From assembly GCF_048263965.1 (NCBI RefSeq), contig NZ_JBLXDO010000002.1, positions 1-64,000 of the forward strand: 64,000 bases of DNA, in the 5' to 3' direction. Under the pieces are notes generated by a model that worked only from the letters and a program-made list of their open reading frames with translations, had not been told where the DNA came from and did no database searches. The position numbers were made by a program, and so were the translations under genes. This stretch comes from Ferrimonas sp048263965 (GTDB taxonomy: Bacteria; Pseudomonadota; Gammaproteobacteria; Enterobacterales; Shewanellaceae). Position 1 is the first letter of the stretch. Each line of letters opens with the position of its first letter. Positions 22,769-31,716 of the stretch are shown piece by piece.

Positions 22769-24769
22769 ATGATGATGATGAAAACCCCCAACTGGCGCCT
22801 GATGGCTACCGCAGCGGTAGTCAGTGCAGCGCTGTCCGCCTGTGGCGGCTCCGATGGCAATGATGGCAATGAAGGCAACCCCGGTCGTCCCGGCGGTGAG
22901 CCAGCCACCGAAGTCAACCAACTGAACCTGTCCGTTACCGACGTCAGCTTCGACAATGGCCTTCCTGTCTTCAAGGTGCTGGCCACCAATGAAGAGGATG
23001 AGTCCGTTGTTGGCCTGCAGGGCATGAAGATCAACGTGGCTCAGCTGCTGCCCGCCGGTCACAAGACCGTAGGCGACAGCACCATGTGGCAGGTTGCCGG
23101 TCACGACAGCAAGTATGGTGCTGCCGAGATCGTCGATGAGAAGAACGGCTACTACAGCGTGACCTTCTCCTCTCTGGAAAAAGCCCAGCTGGATCCTGAT
23201 TTTACTCGCCGCCTGAACATTGTTGTTCCCGCCGGCACCCTGACAGACGGTTCCACCACCGTTCCCCAGGCCGAAGTGGCCTTTGACTACAATGCCGCCG
23301 GCGCCGCTGCCGACTACACCCGAAACATTGTGGCCATCGATTCCTGTGCCGCCTGTCACGGCGAAGGTGAAGCGATTAAGCACAGCTACACCAACCCACA
23401 GACCTGTGCCACCTGTCACGATGGCATGAAGGCAGACGGTGGTCGCACCAATCGCAGCCTGACCGTTCTGGTTCACGATGTGCACCAGGTTGCCGCCGAA
23501 GCCGGTGAATACCCCACCGACCGTGCCGCCTGTAACGTCTGCCACCTGACCTCCGAGCCAGAGGCCGACCTGGCCCTGACCGAATGGGGCAACTGGTCCA
23601 TGGTTCCTTCCAAGACCACCTGCTCCAGCTGTCACACCGACAACGCTCACATCAATGAGCAGCCTGACAGCTCCACCTGTGCCACCTGCCACACCGCAGA
23701 AGGCACCGGCGTAGTGACCGGCACCATCGAAGCCCACCTGGGTGAGTGGAATGAGGCCGCCAAGGTAATTGCCCAGTGGGGCAACACCACCGAGCTGAGC
23801 TACGATGCTGAGAACGACAGCACCAGCATCTCCGTAACCATCACCGACGCCCAAGGCAACAAGCTGGACGCCAACGAGGTTCTGCCTAAGCTGAAGCGCG
23901 TCGAAGTACTGACCAATGTTGGTCCTAACTACCCCGTACTGAGCTACGGCACCGGCAGCCACCAGGATGCGGTAGTCAATGGTGAACTGGCCTCCGGCAC
24001 CACCATCGTAGATGGCAACTTCGTGATGCCCATCACCGACCATGACGGCAACCCTCTGCCTTATGGTGCCGCTGGTGCTGATGACGACACCGCCTTCTCC
24101 TTCATTGGCGTTGCGGCCTGCACCCAGGGTGACACCATTGTGGATTGTGCCGACGTGGCTGACCCCAACGACGTGGCCAACTACACCGGTCTGAAAGCCA
24201 ACCTGGCCTTCGTCACCAAGTCCGGTGAAGCCGCTTCCAAGCGTCACTCCGACTCCCTGGATTTCACCAAGTGTGAAGGTTGCCACAACGAAAACTGGCA
24301 GATTCACAAAGGCTACCACTCTGGCTTCGTCCTGACCGATGTGGCCGAAGGCCTGACTGGCTGTGTGACCTGTCACACCCCAGAAGGTACTTACTCCTAC
24401 GCCAATCAGGGCGCCATCGAGCAGAAGCTGCACGTGACCCACAAGGACAAGGCCATTGTTGGCGACTGTGCCCAGTGCCACACCAGCTTCAACCTGGACT
24501 CCTTCAAGAAGAAGGACGTGATCAACACCGGCATCGTTGATGGCGGCAGCGGCTTCAACCCCGCCGACGCCCGCTACGGCACCCCGATCACCGCCACCTG
24601 TGCCAGCTGCCACGATTATGAGGGCGCCATCAGCCACATGACCGGCGGCACCTTCGGCAACGGCGTATACAACGGTGAGAAGGCTGACGCCCAGCTGGCC
24701 GTTTCCGCTGAGAACTGCCTGGTCTGCCACGCTCCCGAAGTGGTAAACCACGGCAACGTCAAGTTCTAA
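22769..24769 (+). CDS. OmcA/MtrC-family decaheme outer-membrane lipoprotein cytochrome c (second)
   Basis: 666 residues from ATG 22769; an in-frame ATG at 22763 is too close to the AGGG ribosome site. The lipobox LSAC gives lipidated Cys25, followed by a Gly/Asp/Asn-rich spacer. The ten hemes are CAACH, CATCH, CNVCH, CSSCH, CATCH, CEGCH, CVTCH, CAQCH, CASCH and CLVCH. A pair of non-heme cysteines (CTQGDTIVDC) may form a disulfide, as in surface decahemes. It is followed by a 9-bp intercistronic hairpin, mtrA and mtrB, forming a porin-cytochrome conduit operon. Its start region is nearly identical to that of the preceding paralogue. Confidence 0.93.
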   Translation: MMMMKTPNWRLMATAAVVSAALSACGGSDGNDGNEGNPGRPGGEPATEVNQLNLSVTDVSFDNGLPVFKVLATNEEDESVVGLQGMKINVAQLLPAGHKTVGDSTMWQVAGHDSKYGAAEIVDEKNGYYSVTFSSLEKAQLDPDFTRRLNIVVPAGTLTDGSTTVPQAEVAFDYNAAGAAADYTRNIVAIDSCAACHGEGEAIKHSYTNPQTCATCHDGMKADGGRTNRSLTVLVHDVHQVAAEAGEYPTDRAACNVCHLTSEPEADLALTEWGNWSMVPSKTTCSSCHTDNAHINEQPDSSTCATCHTAEGTGVVTGTIEAHLGEWNEAAKVIAQWGNTTELSYDAENDSTSISVTITDAQGNKLDANEVLPKLKRVEVLTNVGPNYPVLSYGTGSHQDAVVNGELASGTTIVDGNFVMPITDHDGNPLPYGAAGADDDTAFSFIGVAACTQGDTIVDCADVADPNDVANYTGLKANLAFVTKSGEAASKRHSDSLDFTKCEGCHNENWQIHKGYHSGFVLTDVAEGLTGCVTCHTPEGTYSYANQGAIEQKLHVTHKDKAIVGDCAQCHTSFNLDSFKKKDVINTGIVDGGSGFNPADARYGTPITATCASCHDYEGAISHMTGGTFGNGVYNGEKADAQLAVSAENCLVCHAPEVVNHGNVKF

Positions 24770-24775
24770 GGCGTT

Positions 24776-24797
24776 GGGGAGGGCTTTAGCCCTCCCC
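24776..24797 (+). other. Intercistronic hairpin before mtrA
   Basis: GGGGAGGGC-TTTA-GCCCTCCCC, a perfect 9-bp stem followed only by TTG. It is likely a partial terminator or processing stem between the surface cytochrome and mtrAB. Confidence 0.6.
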
Positions 24798-24825
24798 TTG
24801 TTCGGATCACAGTTAGGAATACCTT

Positions 24826-25767
24826 ATGAAACAGATGAAATGGTTAACCCCCCTGGTGGCCGGCCTTGCCCTGCTTACCGGTCTGGGTGCAACCGCCGCG
24901 CCTTGGGACAAGATGCCCGACGCGGAAGTGGAGCAGATCCTGGACACCAAGTTTGCCGAGGGTAAATACTCCAAGAAGGGCGCCGACGGCTGTCTGATGT
25001 GCCATAAGAAGAACGAGCAGGTAATGGCGATCTTCAAGGGCGTACACGGCAGCACCAACAGCAGCAAGAGCCCCATGGCCGGCCTGCAGTGCGAAGCCTG
25101 TCACGGCCCTCAGGGCAAGCACAACCGTGGTGGTAAGGAACCGATGATTCAGTTCGGTGCCGACGCCCCCATCCCAGCGGCCAAACAGAACAGCGTCTGT
25201 CTCTCCTGTCACCAGGATGGCGAGCGCATGGCCTGGCACTCCTCCACCCACAACCTGGAAGAGGTGGCCTGTGCCTCCTGCCACAAGGTACACACCGACA
25301 AGGATCCTATCCTGGATCGTCATACCGAAGTGGATACCTGCACCGCCTGCCACAGCCGCCAGAAGGCGGACATGAACAAGCGCTCCTCTCACCCGCTGAA
25401 GTGGGCGGACATGAGCTGCACCGACTGTCACAACCCGCACGGCTCCATGTCAGAAGCGGCCCTGAACCAAGTCTCGGTCAACGACAACTGCTACCAGTGT
25501 CACGCCGAGAAACGCGGCCCTTTCCTGTGGGAGCACGCTCCTGTGACCGAGGATTGCTCTCTGTGTCACAACCCTCACGGCAGTGTTAATGAGGGCATGC
25601 TGACCAACCGTGCTCCTCAGCTCTGTCAGCAGTGTCACACCAACCCTCACAGTGGCAACAGCATCAATGGTAAGCCAAGCGTGTTTACCTCCGGTCAAAG
25701 CTGTTTGAACTGCCACAGCCAGATTCACGGGTCTAACCACCCTGCCGGCAAAGCGCTGCAGCGCTAA
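24826..25767 (+). CDS. mtrA: DmsE/MtrA-family decaheme periplasmic cytochrome c
   Basis: 313 residues with a Sec signal peptide ending ...GLGATAA-PWD. Ten CxxCH hemes: CLMCH, CEACH, CLSCH, CASCH, CTACH, CTDCH, CYQCH, CSLCH, CQQCH and CLNCH. Histidine spacing such as NPHGSMSE and NPHGSVNE repeats between pentaheme halves. It sits inside the MtrB porin and carries electrons from the periplasm to the surface decaheme. ATG 24826 with AGGAAT upstream; 12 bp to mtrB. The symbol is by family; the distinction from DmsE or MtrD is not resolved. Confidence 0.92.
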   Translation: MKQMKWLTPLVAGLALLTGLGATAAPWDKMPDAEVEQILDTKFAEGKYSKKGADGCLMCHKKNEQVMAIFKGVHGSTNSSKSPMAGLQCEACHGPQGKHNRGGKEPMIQFGADAPIPAAKQNSVCLSCHQDGERMAWHSSTHNLEEVACASCHKVHTDKDPILDRHTEVDTCTACHSRQKADMNKRSSHPLKWADMSCTDCHNPHGSMSEAALNQVSVNDNCYQCHAEKRGPFLWEHAPVTEDCSLCHNPHGSVNEGMLTNRAPQLCQQCHTNPHSGNSINGKPSVFTSGQSCLNCHSQIHGSNHPAGKALQR

Positions 25768-25779
25768 GGAGAGGGAAGC

Positions 25780-27735
25780 ATGAGATTCAGATATAACCTG
25801 ATCACCCTGGCCCTCGCCGGCGTTTCCGGCATGGCAATGGCGGGTGGTTACAGCATCCAGGAAGCCAACCTGGACAAGATCAACACCGACAAGTGGTCCT
25901 GTAAGCGTTGCGTCGTCGAGTACGGTGCCCAGGGCAGCGTTGGTGTGGCCGCCGGTGCGGTGGACAGCGACAACGAGCGCTCCGCCAACTACTTCGGTGC
26001 GGAAGACGGTGCCTTCGGTGCCTTCAACTCCGACCTGAAATACACCTCAGAGTCCGGCTATGGCGCGTCTCTGGAAGCCCGCAACCTGGGCATGGACAAT
26101 GGCGAAGCCCGCCTGGCTGCCGGTCACGGTGACACCTGGAACGTGGCCGTGGAGTACGGCAAGCTGGTCACGGTGAAGAACGACCACGCCCAGTCCAACT
26201 ACTCCGTCGTCGGCAACACCTGGGTAGCAGGGGATCTGCAGGAGCAGACCCTGGAGACCGAGCGTGAGCGCTATGGCGCCGAGCTGAGCTTCGGTGGCGA
26301 GATGTGGCAGACCTATGCCAACTTCCGTCGCGAAGATAAGACCGGCCTGAAGGAAGCCTCCATCTGGGGTGGTACCCCCACCAATGTGGCCAAGCCGGTA
26401 GACAGCAGCACCGACACCTGGGAAGCCGGGGTCAAGCTGCAGGGTGAGCAGTGGTTTACCCAGCTGGCTTACCTGGCCTCCAGCTACGACAACAAGGTGG
26501 ACGTGCTGAACTTTGGCGCGGTTCAGGGTGCCTATCAGGACGCTCCGGACAACGATGCCTACCAGGTGATGGCCAATGGCTTCTACAGCTTCGGTCGCAC
26601 CCAGGTTTCCGGCCGCGTCTCCTCCGGTGAGATGACTCAGGACCAGGATCTGCTGGTGGTCAACAACGGCATCGCCGGTTTCGACGGCAAGATCGAGACC
26701 CTGGATGCCAACCTGAAGCTGACCTCCATGGCGACCAACGCCCTGCGCCTGACCGCCTCCGTGGATTACAGCGAGCGTGACAACTCCTCTGACATCCTGG
26801 TGACCGAGCTGGCGCTGGACCCCAACTCCGGTGACGCCGCCGAGTACCAGGCCTACGACGTAGACCGTACCACCTATAAGCTGGGCGCAAGCTATCGCAT
26901 TGCCCGCGGCTACCGGGTGGACCTGGGTTACGACCGTAAAGAGGTGACCCGCAGCGCTCAGGACCGCGAAGACACCACAGATGACGCCGTCTGGGGTCGT
27001 GTTCGTGTGACCGCCTTCGACGCCTGGGACATCGCCCTGAAGGGTGGCTTCTCCAGCCGTGATGGCACCACCTACACGGTTACGGGTAACAACAACGACC
27101 TGATGCGCCGCTATAACGTGGCCGACCGGGATCGCAGCGAAGTGGAACTGCGCGTCAGCCACACCCCTCTGGACCGTCTGACCGTGGATCTGAGCGGCTA
27201 CTACGCCCTGGATGACTACGACAAGTCCGAAGTGGGCCTGACCGAGGCCGAGGATTATGGTTTCGACGCCACCCTGGCGTTCCAGCACACCGAGCGTTTC
27301 AACACTCACCTGTTCTTTGGCAAGCAGTGGATCTTCTCCGAGCAGTCCGGCTCCGTGTCCGGTCCTGCCAGCTGGGATGCCAAGGTGGAAGATGAGTTTG
27401 AGCACTTTGGCCTGGGCTTCACCTACAGTGGTCTGATGGCCGAGAAGCTGGTCCTGGGCGGCGATTACGTCTACGCCGACTCCAACAGTGACACCACTTC
27501 CGGCTTCAGCGAGTATGACGGCTACTTTGCCACCAGCTACAACCTCAACCTCTACGGCACCTACGCGGTGAACCCTGCCCTCTCCCTGAGGCTGGACTAC
27601 CGCTTCGAGCGCTACGAGGACGCGGACTACGCTGCGGTAGAGCAGGACGTTGTACCTAACCTGATCACCCTGGGTGACCTGAACAGCGACTACAACGCCC
27701 ACATGGTGATGCTGTCGGTGAACTACAAGCTGTAA
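25780..27735 (+). CDS. mtrB: MtrB/PioB-family decaheme-associated outer-membrane porin
   Basis: 651 residues. The signal peptide ends near AMA-GGYSIQ, then the diagnostic CxxC (C41-KR-C44 in WSCKRC) of MtrB. The rest is alternating beta strands ending VMLSVNYKL, with the terminal hydrophobic strand of an outer-membrane barrel (about 26-28 strands in the family). It sheathes MtrA across the outer membrane. ATG 25780 with GGAGAGGGAAG upstream. A terminator follows. Confidence 0.94.
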   Translation: MRFRYNLITLALAGVSGMAMAGGYSIQEANLDKINTDKWSCKRCVVEYGAQGSVGVAAGAVDSDNERSANYFGAEDGAFGAFNSDLKYTSESGYGASLEARNLGMDNGEARLAAGHGDTWNVAVEYGKLVTVKNDHAQSNYSVVGNTWVAGDLQEQTLETERERYGAELSFGGEMWQTYANFRREDKTGLKEASIWGGTPTNVAKPVDSSTDTWEAGVKLQGEQWFTQLAYLASSYDNKVDVLNFGAVQGAYQDAPDNDAYQVMANGFYSFGRTQVSGRVSSGEMTQDQDLLVVNNGIAGFDGKIETLDANLKLTSMATNALRLTASVDYSERDNSSDILVTELALDPNSGDAAEYQAYDVDRTTYKLGASYRIARGYRVDLGYDRKEVTRSAQDREDTTDDAVWGRVRVTAFDAWDIALKGGFSSRDGTTYTVTGNNNDLMRRYNVADRDRSEVELRVSHTPLDRLTVDLSGYYALDDYDKSEVGLTEAEDYGFDATLAFQHTERFNTHLFFGKQWIFSEQSGSVSGPASWDAKVEDEFEHFGLGFTYSGLMAEKLVLGGDYVYADSNSDTTSGFSEYDGYFATSYNLNLYGTYAVNPALSLRLDYRFERYEDADYAAVEQDVVPNLITLGDLNSDYNAHMVMLSVNYKL

Positions 27736-27754
27736 ACCAGTAATGATGATGGAT

Positions 27755-27783
27755 AAGGCCGGTCTTGGGACCGGCCTTTTTTT
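27755..27783 (+). terminator. Terminator after mtrB
   Basis: AAGGCCGGTC-TTGG-GACCGGCCTT with a T-run. Confidence 0.93.
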
Positions 27784-27934
27784 GCCCCTCTGAACTCACT
27801 CTGAATCAGCCTCTGATAATCCCGCTCATTTCTTGAGCTGCCCCTGCCCGGTCGCTATTCTGCCCTGGCTGACGCGAAAGCGTCCTAATCCAGGCCAAGG
27901 AATGGACCTTCTCACCCCTAAGAGGAGATACACC

Positions 27935-28096
27935 ATGACCGATTTGACTGTACTGGGCAATCCCGCCTCCATGGAGTTTGTGAAGCTGACTTTTCTGGCC
28001 GGGCTGCCGCTGCTGGCCTATCTGATCTACGACATCATCAGCATCGACCGCCAGCCCAGACTGTGGCAGACGCAGACGAAAAAAAACCGGCCCTGA
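27935..28096 (+). CDS. Small single-pass membrane protein, unknown function
   Basis: 53 residues (MTDLTVLGNPASMEFVKL...). It has one strong hydrophobic helix (about residues 15-34, VKLTFLAGLPLLAYLIYDII) and a basic C-terminus. The AGAGGAGA ribosome site is six bases before ATG 27935, and the stop codon lies in the loop of its own terminator. The preceding 150 bp could hold its promoter, since mtrB has its own terminator. I do not recognise the family. The clean expression signals argue it is real. Confidence 0.7.
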   Translation: MTDLTVLGNPASMEFVKLTFLAGLPLLAYLIYDIISIDRQPRLWQTQTKKNRP

Positions 28097-28107
28097 GGCC
28101 GGTTTTT
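28079..28107. terminator. Bidirectional terminator, small ORF/MBL hydrolase
   Basis: AAACCGGCC-CTGA-GGCCGGTTT with an A-run before and a T-run after. The small ORF's TGA is in the loop. Confidence 0.9.
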
Positions 28108-28119
28108 CCGTTTTTGTGA

Positions 28120-28767
28120 CTAAGCCTGAAGCTGGTTGTCCGCCACATAGGGGTTGAGGCGGCGCTCCCGGGCGATGGTGGAGTTGGGGCCGTGGCCCGG
28201 AACAAACTCCGTCTGTTCTCCCAGAGGCCAGAGCACCTGGGTGATGGAGCGAATCAGATCCGCCTGGTTGCCGCCCTCAAAATCGGTGCGTCCCACCGAG
28301 CCGGCGAAGATCAGGTCGCCCACAAAGGCGATGTCGGCGTCAGGGTTATGGAACACCAGGTGGCCAGGGGTGTGACCGGGCGTGTGCAACACCTCCAGGG
28401 TCAGACTGCCCACCTGGATACTGTCCCCCTGGTCGAGGTAACGCTCGGGCATAAAGGCCTCCACCATGGGAAAGCCATAGGTGCGGGCCTCCTGGGGCAG
28501 CATGTCCAACAGGAACTGGTCATCACGGTGAGGCCCCTCTACCGGCACCCCCAGCCGCTGTGCCAACACCCGCGCCACCCCAACATGATCGATGTGACCG
28601 TGGGTCAACAGCACCCGCTCCAGCGTGAGCCCCCTCTCTTCGATGGCATTGAGCAGCAGCTCGGCATCGCCGCCGGGGTCGATAATGGCCGCCTTGTTGG
28701 TCTGGGTACACCAGAGCAGGGAGCAGTTGGTTCGGTAGGAGCTTACCTGTAGCACCTGATACTTCAT
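28120..28767 (-). CDS. MBL-fold hydrolase, YcbL/glyoxalase II-like (copy A)
   Basis: 215 residues from ATG 28767 with GAGGTG upstream (a GTG two codons earlier is open). The zinc motif is THGHIDH near residue 59, with HTPGHTPGH near 134, GDLIFAGSVGRTD and the final VPGHGP histidine. It belongs to the YcbL type of glyoxalase II-like thioester hydrolases. It is a close tandem paralogue of the next gene, same length and start (MKYQ). There is no terminator between its upstream neighbour's end and its start other than the 28887-28915 stem. Confidence 0.88.
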   Translation of the reverse strand: MKYQVLQVSSYRTNCSLLWCTQTNKAAIIDPGGDAELLLNAIEERGLTLERVLLTHGHIDHVGVARVLAQRLGVPVEGPHRDDQFLLDMLPQEARTYGFPMVEAFMPERYLDQGDSIQVGSLTLEVLHTPGHTPGHLVFHNPDADIAFVGDLIFAGSVGRTDFEGGNQADLIRSITQVLWPLGEQTEFVPGHGPNSTIARERRLNPYVADNQLQA

Positions 28768-28886
28768 TGTCACACCTCAAAACTCGCAGTGGCGCAAGCC
28801 TACCATGGTGTCAAAGCTGCGGCTGGGCTGAGCGCCTGGAGGATTGCAGATCTTTGACCCCGCCCCCGAATCCGCTTTCCCGAGGC

Positions 28887-28915
28887 ACAAAAAAGCCGGC
28901 CCAGTGGCCGGCTTC
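28887..28915 (-). terminator. Terminator after MBL hydrolase copy B
   Basis: AAGCCGGCC-CAGT-GGCCGGCTT, with a six-U run on the minus strand. Confidence 0.88.
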
Positions 28916-28931
28916 CGTTGCCCCTGACCGA

Positions 28932-29579
28932 CTAGCCACCCAGGACCGCGTCGGCAACGAAGGGGTTGGAGCTGCGCTCCTGACCAAAGGTGGAGTTGGG
29001 GCCATGACCAGGCACAAACTCGGTGTCACCGCCCAGGGGCCACAGTTTGCCGGTGATGGAGGCGATAAGATCACCATGATTGGACATGGGGAAGTCGGTG
29101 CGGCCAATGGAGCCGGCAAACAGTACATCGCCTACGAAGGCCAGACCGGAATCGGCATTGTGGAACACCACATGGCCTGGGGTATGGCCCGGAGTGTGCA
29201 GCACGTCCAGGGTGACGTTACCCACTGCCACCTGCTCGCCATCTTCCAGATAGCGATCCGGGGTGAATGCCTGAGACAGGGCCAGACCAAACATCTGCGC
29301 CTGCTGTGGCAGCTGATCCAGCCAGAACTGATCCGCCTTGTGGGGACCCACCAGCGGCACGCCCAGCTGATCCGCCAACATGCGGGAGGCGCCAGCGTGG
29401 TCGATATGGGCATGGGTCAGCAGCACCTGCTCAACCTCGATTCCCAGCTTATCGATGGCCGCCTGAATCCGTTCCAGGTCACCGCCGGGATCGATCACCG
29501 CTGCCTTATTGGTTTCACTGCACCACAACAGGGAGCAGTTCTGCTGGAAGGGGGTGACAGGCACAATCTGGTATTTCAT
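28932..29579 (-). CDS. ycbL: MBL-fold hydrolase, YcbL/glyoxalase II-like (copy B)
   Basis: 215 residues, the exact length of E. coli YcbL. Zinc ligands lie in THAHIDHAG, HTPGHTPGHVV, GDVLFAGSIGRTD and VPGHGP. Likely a cytoplasmic type II glyoxalase or thioesterase. It shares most of its motifs with copy A (for example NCSLLWC, TNKAA, DPGGD, SIGRTDF versus SVGRTDF), so the pair arose by tandem duplication. Which copy is the orthologue is uncertain. Confidence 0.85.
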   Translation of the reverse strand: MKYQIVPVTPFQQNCSLLWCSETNKAAVIDPGGDLERIQAAIDKLGIEVEQVLLTHAHIDHAGASRMLADQLGVPLVGPHKADQFWLDQLPQQAQMFGLALSQAFTPDRYLEDGEQVAVGNVTLDVLHTPGHTPGHVVFHNADSGLAFVGDVLFAGSIGRTDFPMSNHGDLIASITGKLWPLGGDTEFVPGHGPNSTFGQERSSNPFVADAVLGG

Positions 29580-29680
29580 AACTCACACACTCACCAAAAA
29601 CTGAGGGCTTAGGGTACCACAGGGGGCCCCCAGTCCAAACGCCCCTAGTTTAAACAGGGTCTTTCCTACTCAAAAGCCTG

Positions 29681-29710
29681 AAAAAACGCCCCTATCGAGG
29701 GGCGTTTTCG
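29681..29710 (-). terminator. Terminator after formate-THF ligase
   Basis: AACGCCCCT-ATCG-AGGGGCGTT with six Us on the minus strand. Confidence 0.9.
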
Positions 29711-29738
29711 CTGGTTTATCTTAGTTTCCGCTTCGGGC

Positions 29739-31481
29739 TCACTCGTCAATGCCGGTGATGTTGCCCTCATCATCGATGTCGATGCTCAGGTAGGCGGGCC
29801 GCTCCGGCAGGCCCGGCATGGTCATCACATTGCCAGTCAAGGCATAAACGAAGCCAGCACCGGCACACAACCTCAGGCCACGAACCGGCACGGTAAAGCC
29901 GCTGGGCACCCCTTTGAGGGCAGGGTCATGACTGATGGAGAGCGGCGTCTTGGCCATGCACAGAGGCAGATTGCCGTATCCCAGCTCGGTCAGGCGGTCG
30001 ATATCACTGCGCGCCTGCTCAGAGAGCTCAATGCCATCGCCACCATAGGCCACCTCGGCCAGGGTCAGCAGCTTGGCCTCCAGGGGCTGCTCCAGCTCAT
30101 ACAGAGGGCGGAAATCCGCAGGCTGCTGAAGGGCAACCATCACCGCCTCCGCCAGCGCCTGGGCACCTTCACCGCCTTTGGCGAAGGCTTCCGATAGGGC
30201 CACGCTGGCTCCGGCTTCCTTGACCCTGGCTTCCAGCCAGGCCAGCTCCATGTCGCTGTCATCGGGGAAACGGTTGAGGGCTACCACCACGGGCACGCCG
30301 TAGCGGCGGGCATTGTCGATGTGCCACTTCAGGTTGGCAAATCCATCGGCCAGGGCGACGAGATCCTCCTGGAACAGGGCGTCGGGCAGGGGCTGGCCAG
30401 GGCGCAGGTCATAACGACCCGAGTTGGCTTTCAGGCCTCGAAGTGTCGCCACCACCACGGCGGCATCCGGGCCTCGGCCGGCGGCGCGCGCCTTAATGTT
30501 ACAGGCTTTCTCAAAGCCCATATCGGAACCGAAGCCCCCTTCGGTCACCACCACATCCGCCAGACCCAGGGCGATACGGTCGGCGATCACCGAGGAGTTG
30601 CCATGGGCGATGTTGGCAAAGGGTCCTGCATGCACCAGGGTAGGCACTCCCTCCAGGCTCTGCATCAGGGTAGGCTGGGCGGCCTCCTTCAGGATGGCGG
30701 CCATGGCGCCGGCAACCCCGATCTGCTCGGCGGTCACTGGCTGATTGTGTTCGTTGTAGGCCAGGACCACCTGCCCCAGGCGCTGGCGCAGATCCTTAAG
30801 ATCCTTGGCCAGGGCCAGGATGGCCATCAATTCGGAGGCGGCGGAGATGTCGAAGCCACTCTCGCGCTCCAGACCGTTGACGGTTTTGCCCGGCTCATTG
30901 AGACCGATGCGGATTTTGCGCAGGGCGCGGTCGTTCATGTCGACCACACGATTCCAGACGATCCCCTCCGCAGTGACGCCCAGCCGTGGCAGGCCGGAAC
31001 GGGCCTCAAACTGGTCGCCCTGGCGCTGTTCATGGTAGGCACGGGCATCGATGGCGGCAGCCGCCAGGTTGTGGGCCGCGGTCACGGCATGAATGTCGCC
31101 GGTCAGGTGGAGGTTCATCTCCTCCATGGGCGCCACCTGGGAGTAACCGCCACCGGCGGCACCGCCCTTGACCCCAAACACCGGACCCATGCTGGGCTGA
31201 CGGATGCAAGCCATCACCTTCTGGCCGATGGCCTTGAGTCCCTGGGAGAGGCCAATGGTGGTCACGGTTTTGCCTTCACCCAGGGGCGTGGGGGTGATGG
31301 CAGTCACCAGCACCAGCTTACCCTGGGGCGCGGCGCTGGCGCGCTTGAGCAACTGGTGGCTGAGCTTGGCTTTGTACTGCCCCTGGGGCACCAGCTCTTG
31401 CGGCTGGATGCCTGCGGCGGCAGCGATGTCAGTGATGGGGGCCAAGTCAGCAGATTGAGAGATTACGATGTCTGATTTCAT
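29739..31481 (-). CDS. fhs: Formate-tetrahydrofolate ligase
   Basis: 580 residues. It catalyses ATP-dependent formation of 10-formyl-THF from formate in the cytoplasm. The P-loop-like signature is TPLGEGKTVTTIGLSQGL near residue 66; family signatures include RQPSMGPVFGVKGGAAGGGYSQ and FGSDMGFEKACNIK. ATG 31481. It stands as a single gene with its own terminator. Not universal in gammaproteobacteria; here it may serve purine/C1 metabolism or formate recycling. No other Wood-Ljungdahl gene is in the window, so linkage to cooS is not supported. Confidence 0.97.
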   Translation of the reverse strand: MKSDIVISQSADLAPITDIAAAAGIQPQELVPQGQYKAKLSHQLLKRASAAPQGKLVLVTAITPTPLGEGKTVTTIGLSQGLKAIGQKVMACIRQPSMGPVFGVKGGAAGGGYSQVAPMEEMNLHLTGDIHAVTAAHNLAAAAIDARAYHEQRQGDQFEARSGLPRLGVTAEGIVWNRVVDMNDRALRKIRIGLNEPGKTVNGLERESGFDISAASELMAILALAKDLKDLRQRLGQVVLAYNEHNQPVTAEQIGVAGAMAAILKEAAQPTLMQSLEGVPTLVHAGPFANIAHGNSSVIADRIALGLADVVVTEGGFGSDMGFEKACNIKARAAGRGPDAAVVVATLRGLKANSGRYDLRPGQPLPDALFQEDLVALADGFANLKWHIDNARRYGVPVVVALNRFPDDSDMELAWLEARVKEAGASVALSEAFAKGGEGAQALAEAVMVALQQPADFRPLYELEQPLEAKLLTLAEVAYGGDGIELSEQARSDIDRLTELGYGNLPLCMAKTPLSISHDPALKGVPSGFTVPVRGLRLCAGAGFVYALTGNVMTMPGLPERPAYLSIDIDDEGNITGIDE

Positions 31482-31716
31482 TATTATTTTCCGGGTACGA
31501 CCTTGAAGCCGCGCACATTGTACTGGAAAAGGGGCCTAATTCAGACACCTTTTTATCAAATTTGGACCAAGGTCGTAGCTGGCCCCAAAATCGTGCAAAC
31601 TGAGCAATTTACTTATTAATTCATGACCTTAGGTGAAACCACGACGTACACTCTGGTTTCCATCCTGTTGCTGCGGGTAAACAGCACAATGGAAGCTTTT
31701 GATTTAAGGAGGCAAA

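Noticed and set aside
29739..31481. fhs as evidence for a Wood-Ljungdahl pathway with cooS
   Set aside because: No acetyl-CoA synthase, corrinoid protein or methylene-THF genes are present, and fhs has separate expression signals.
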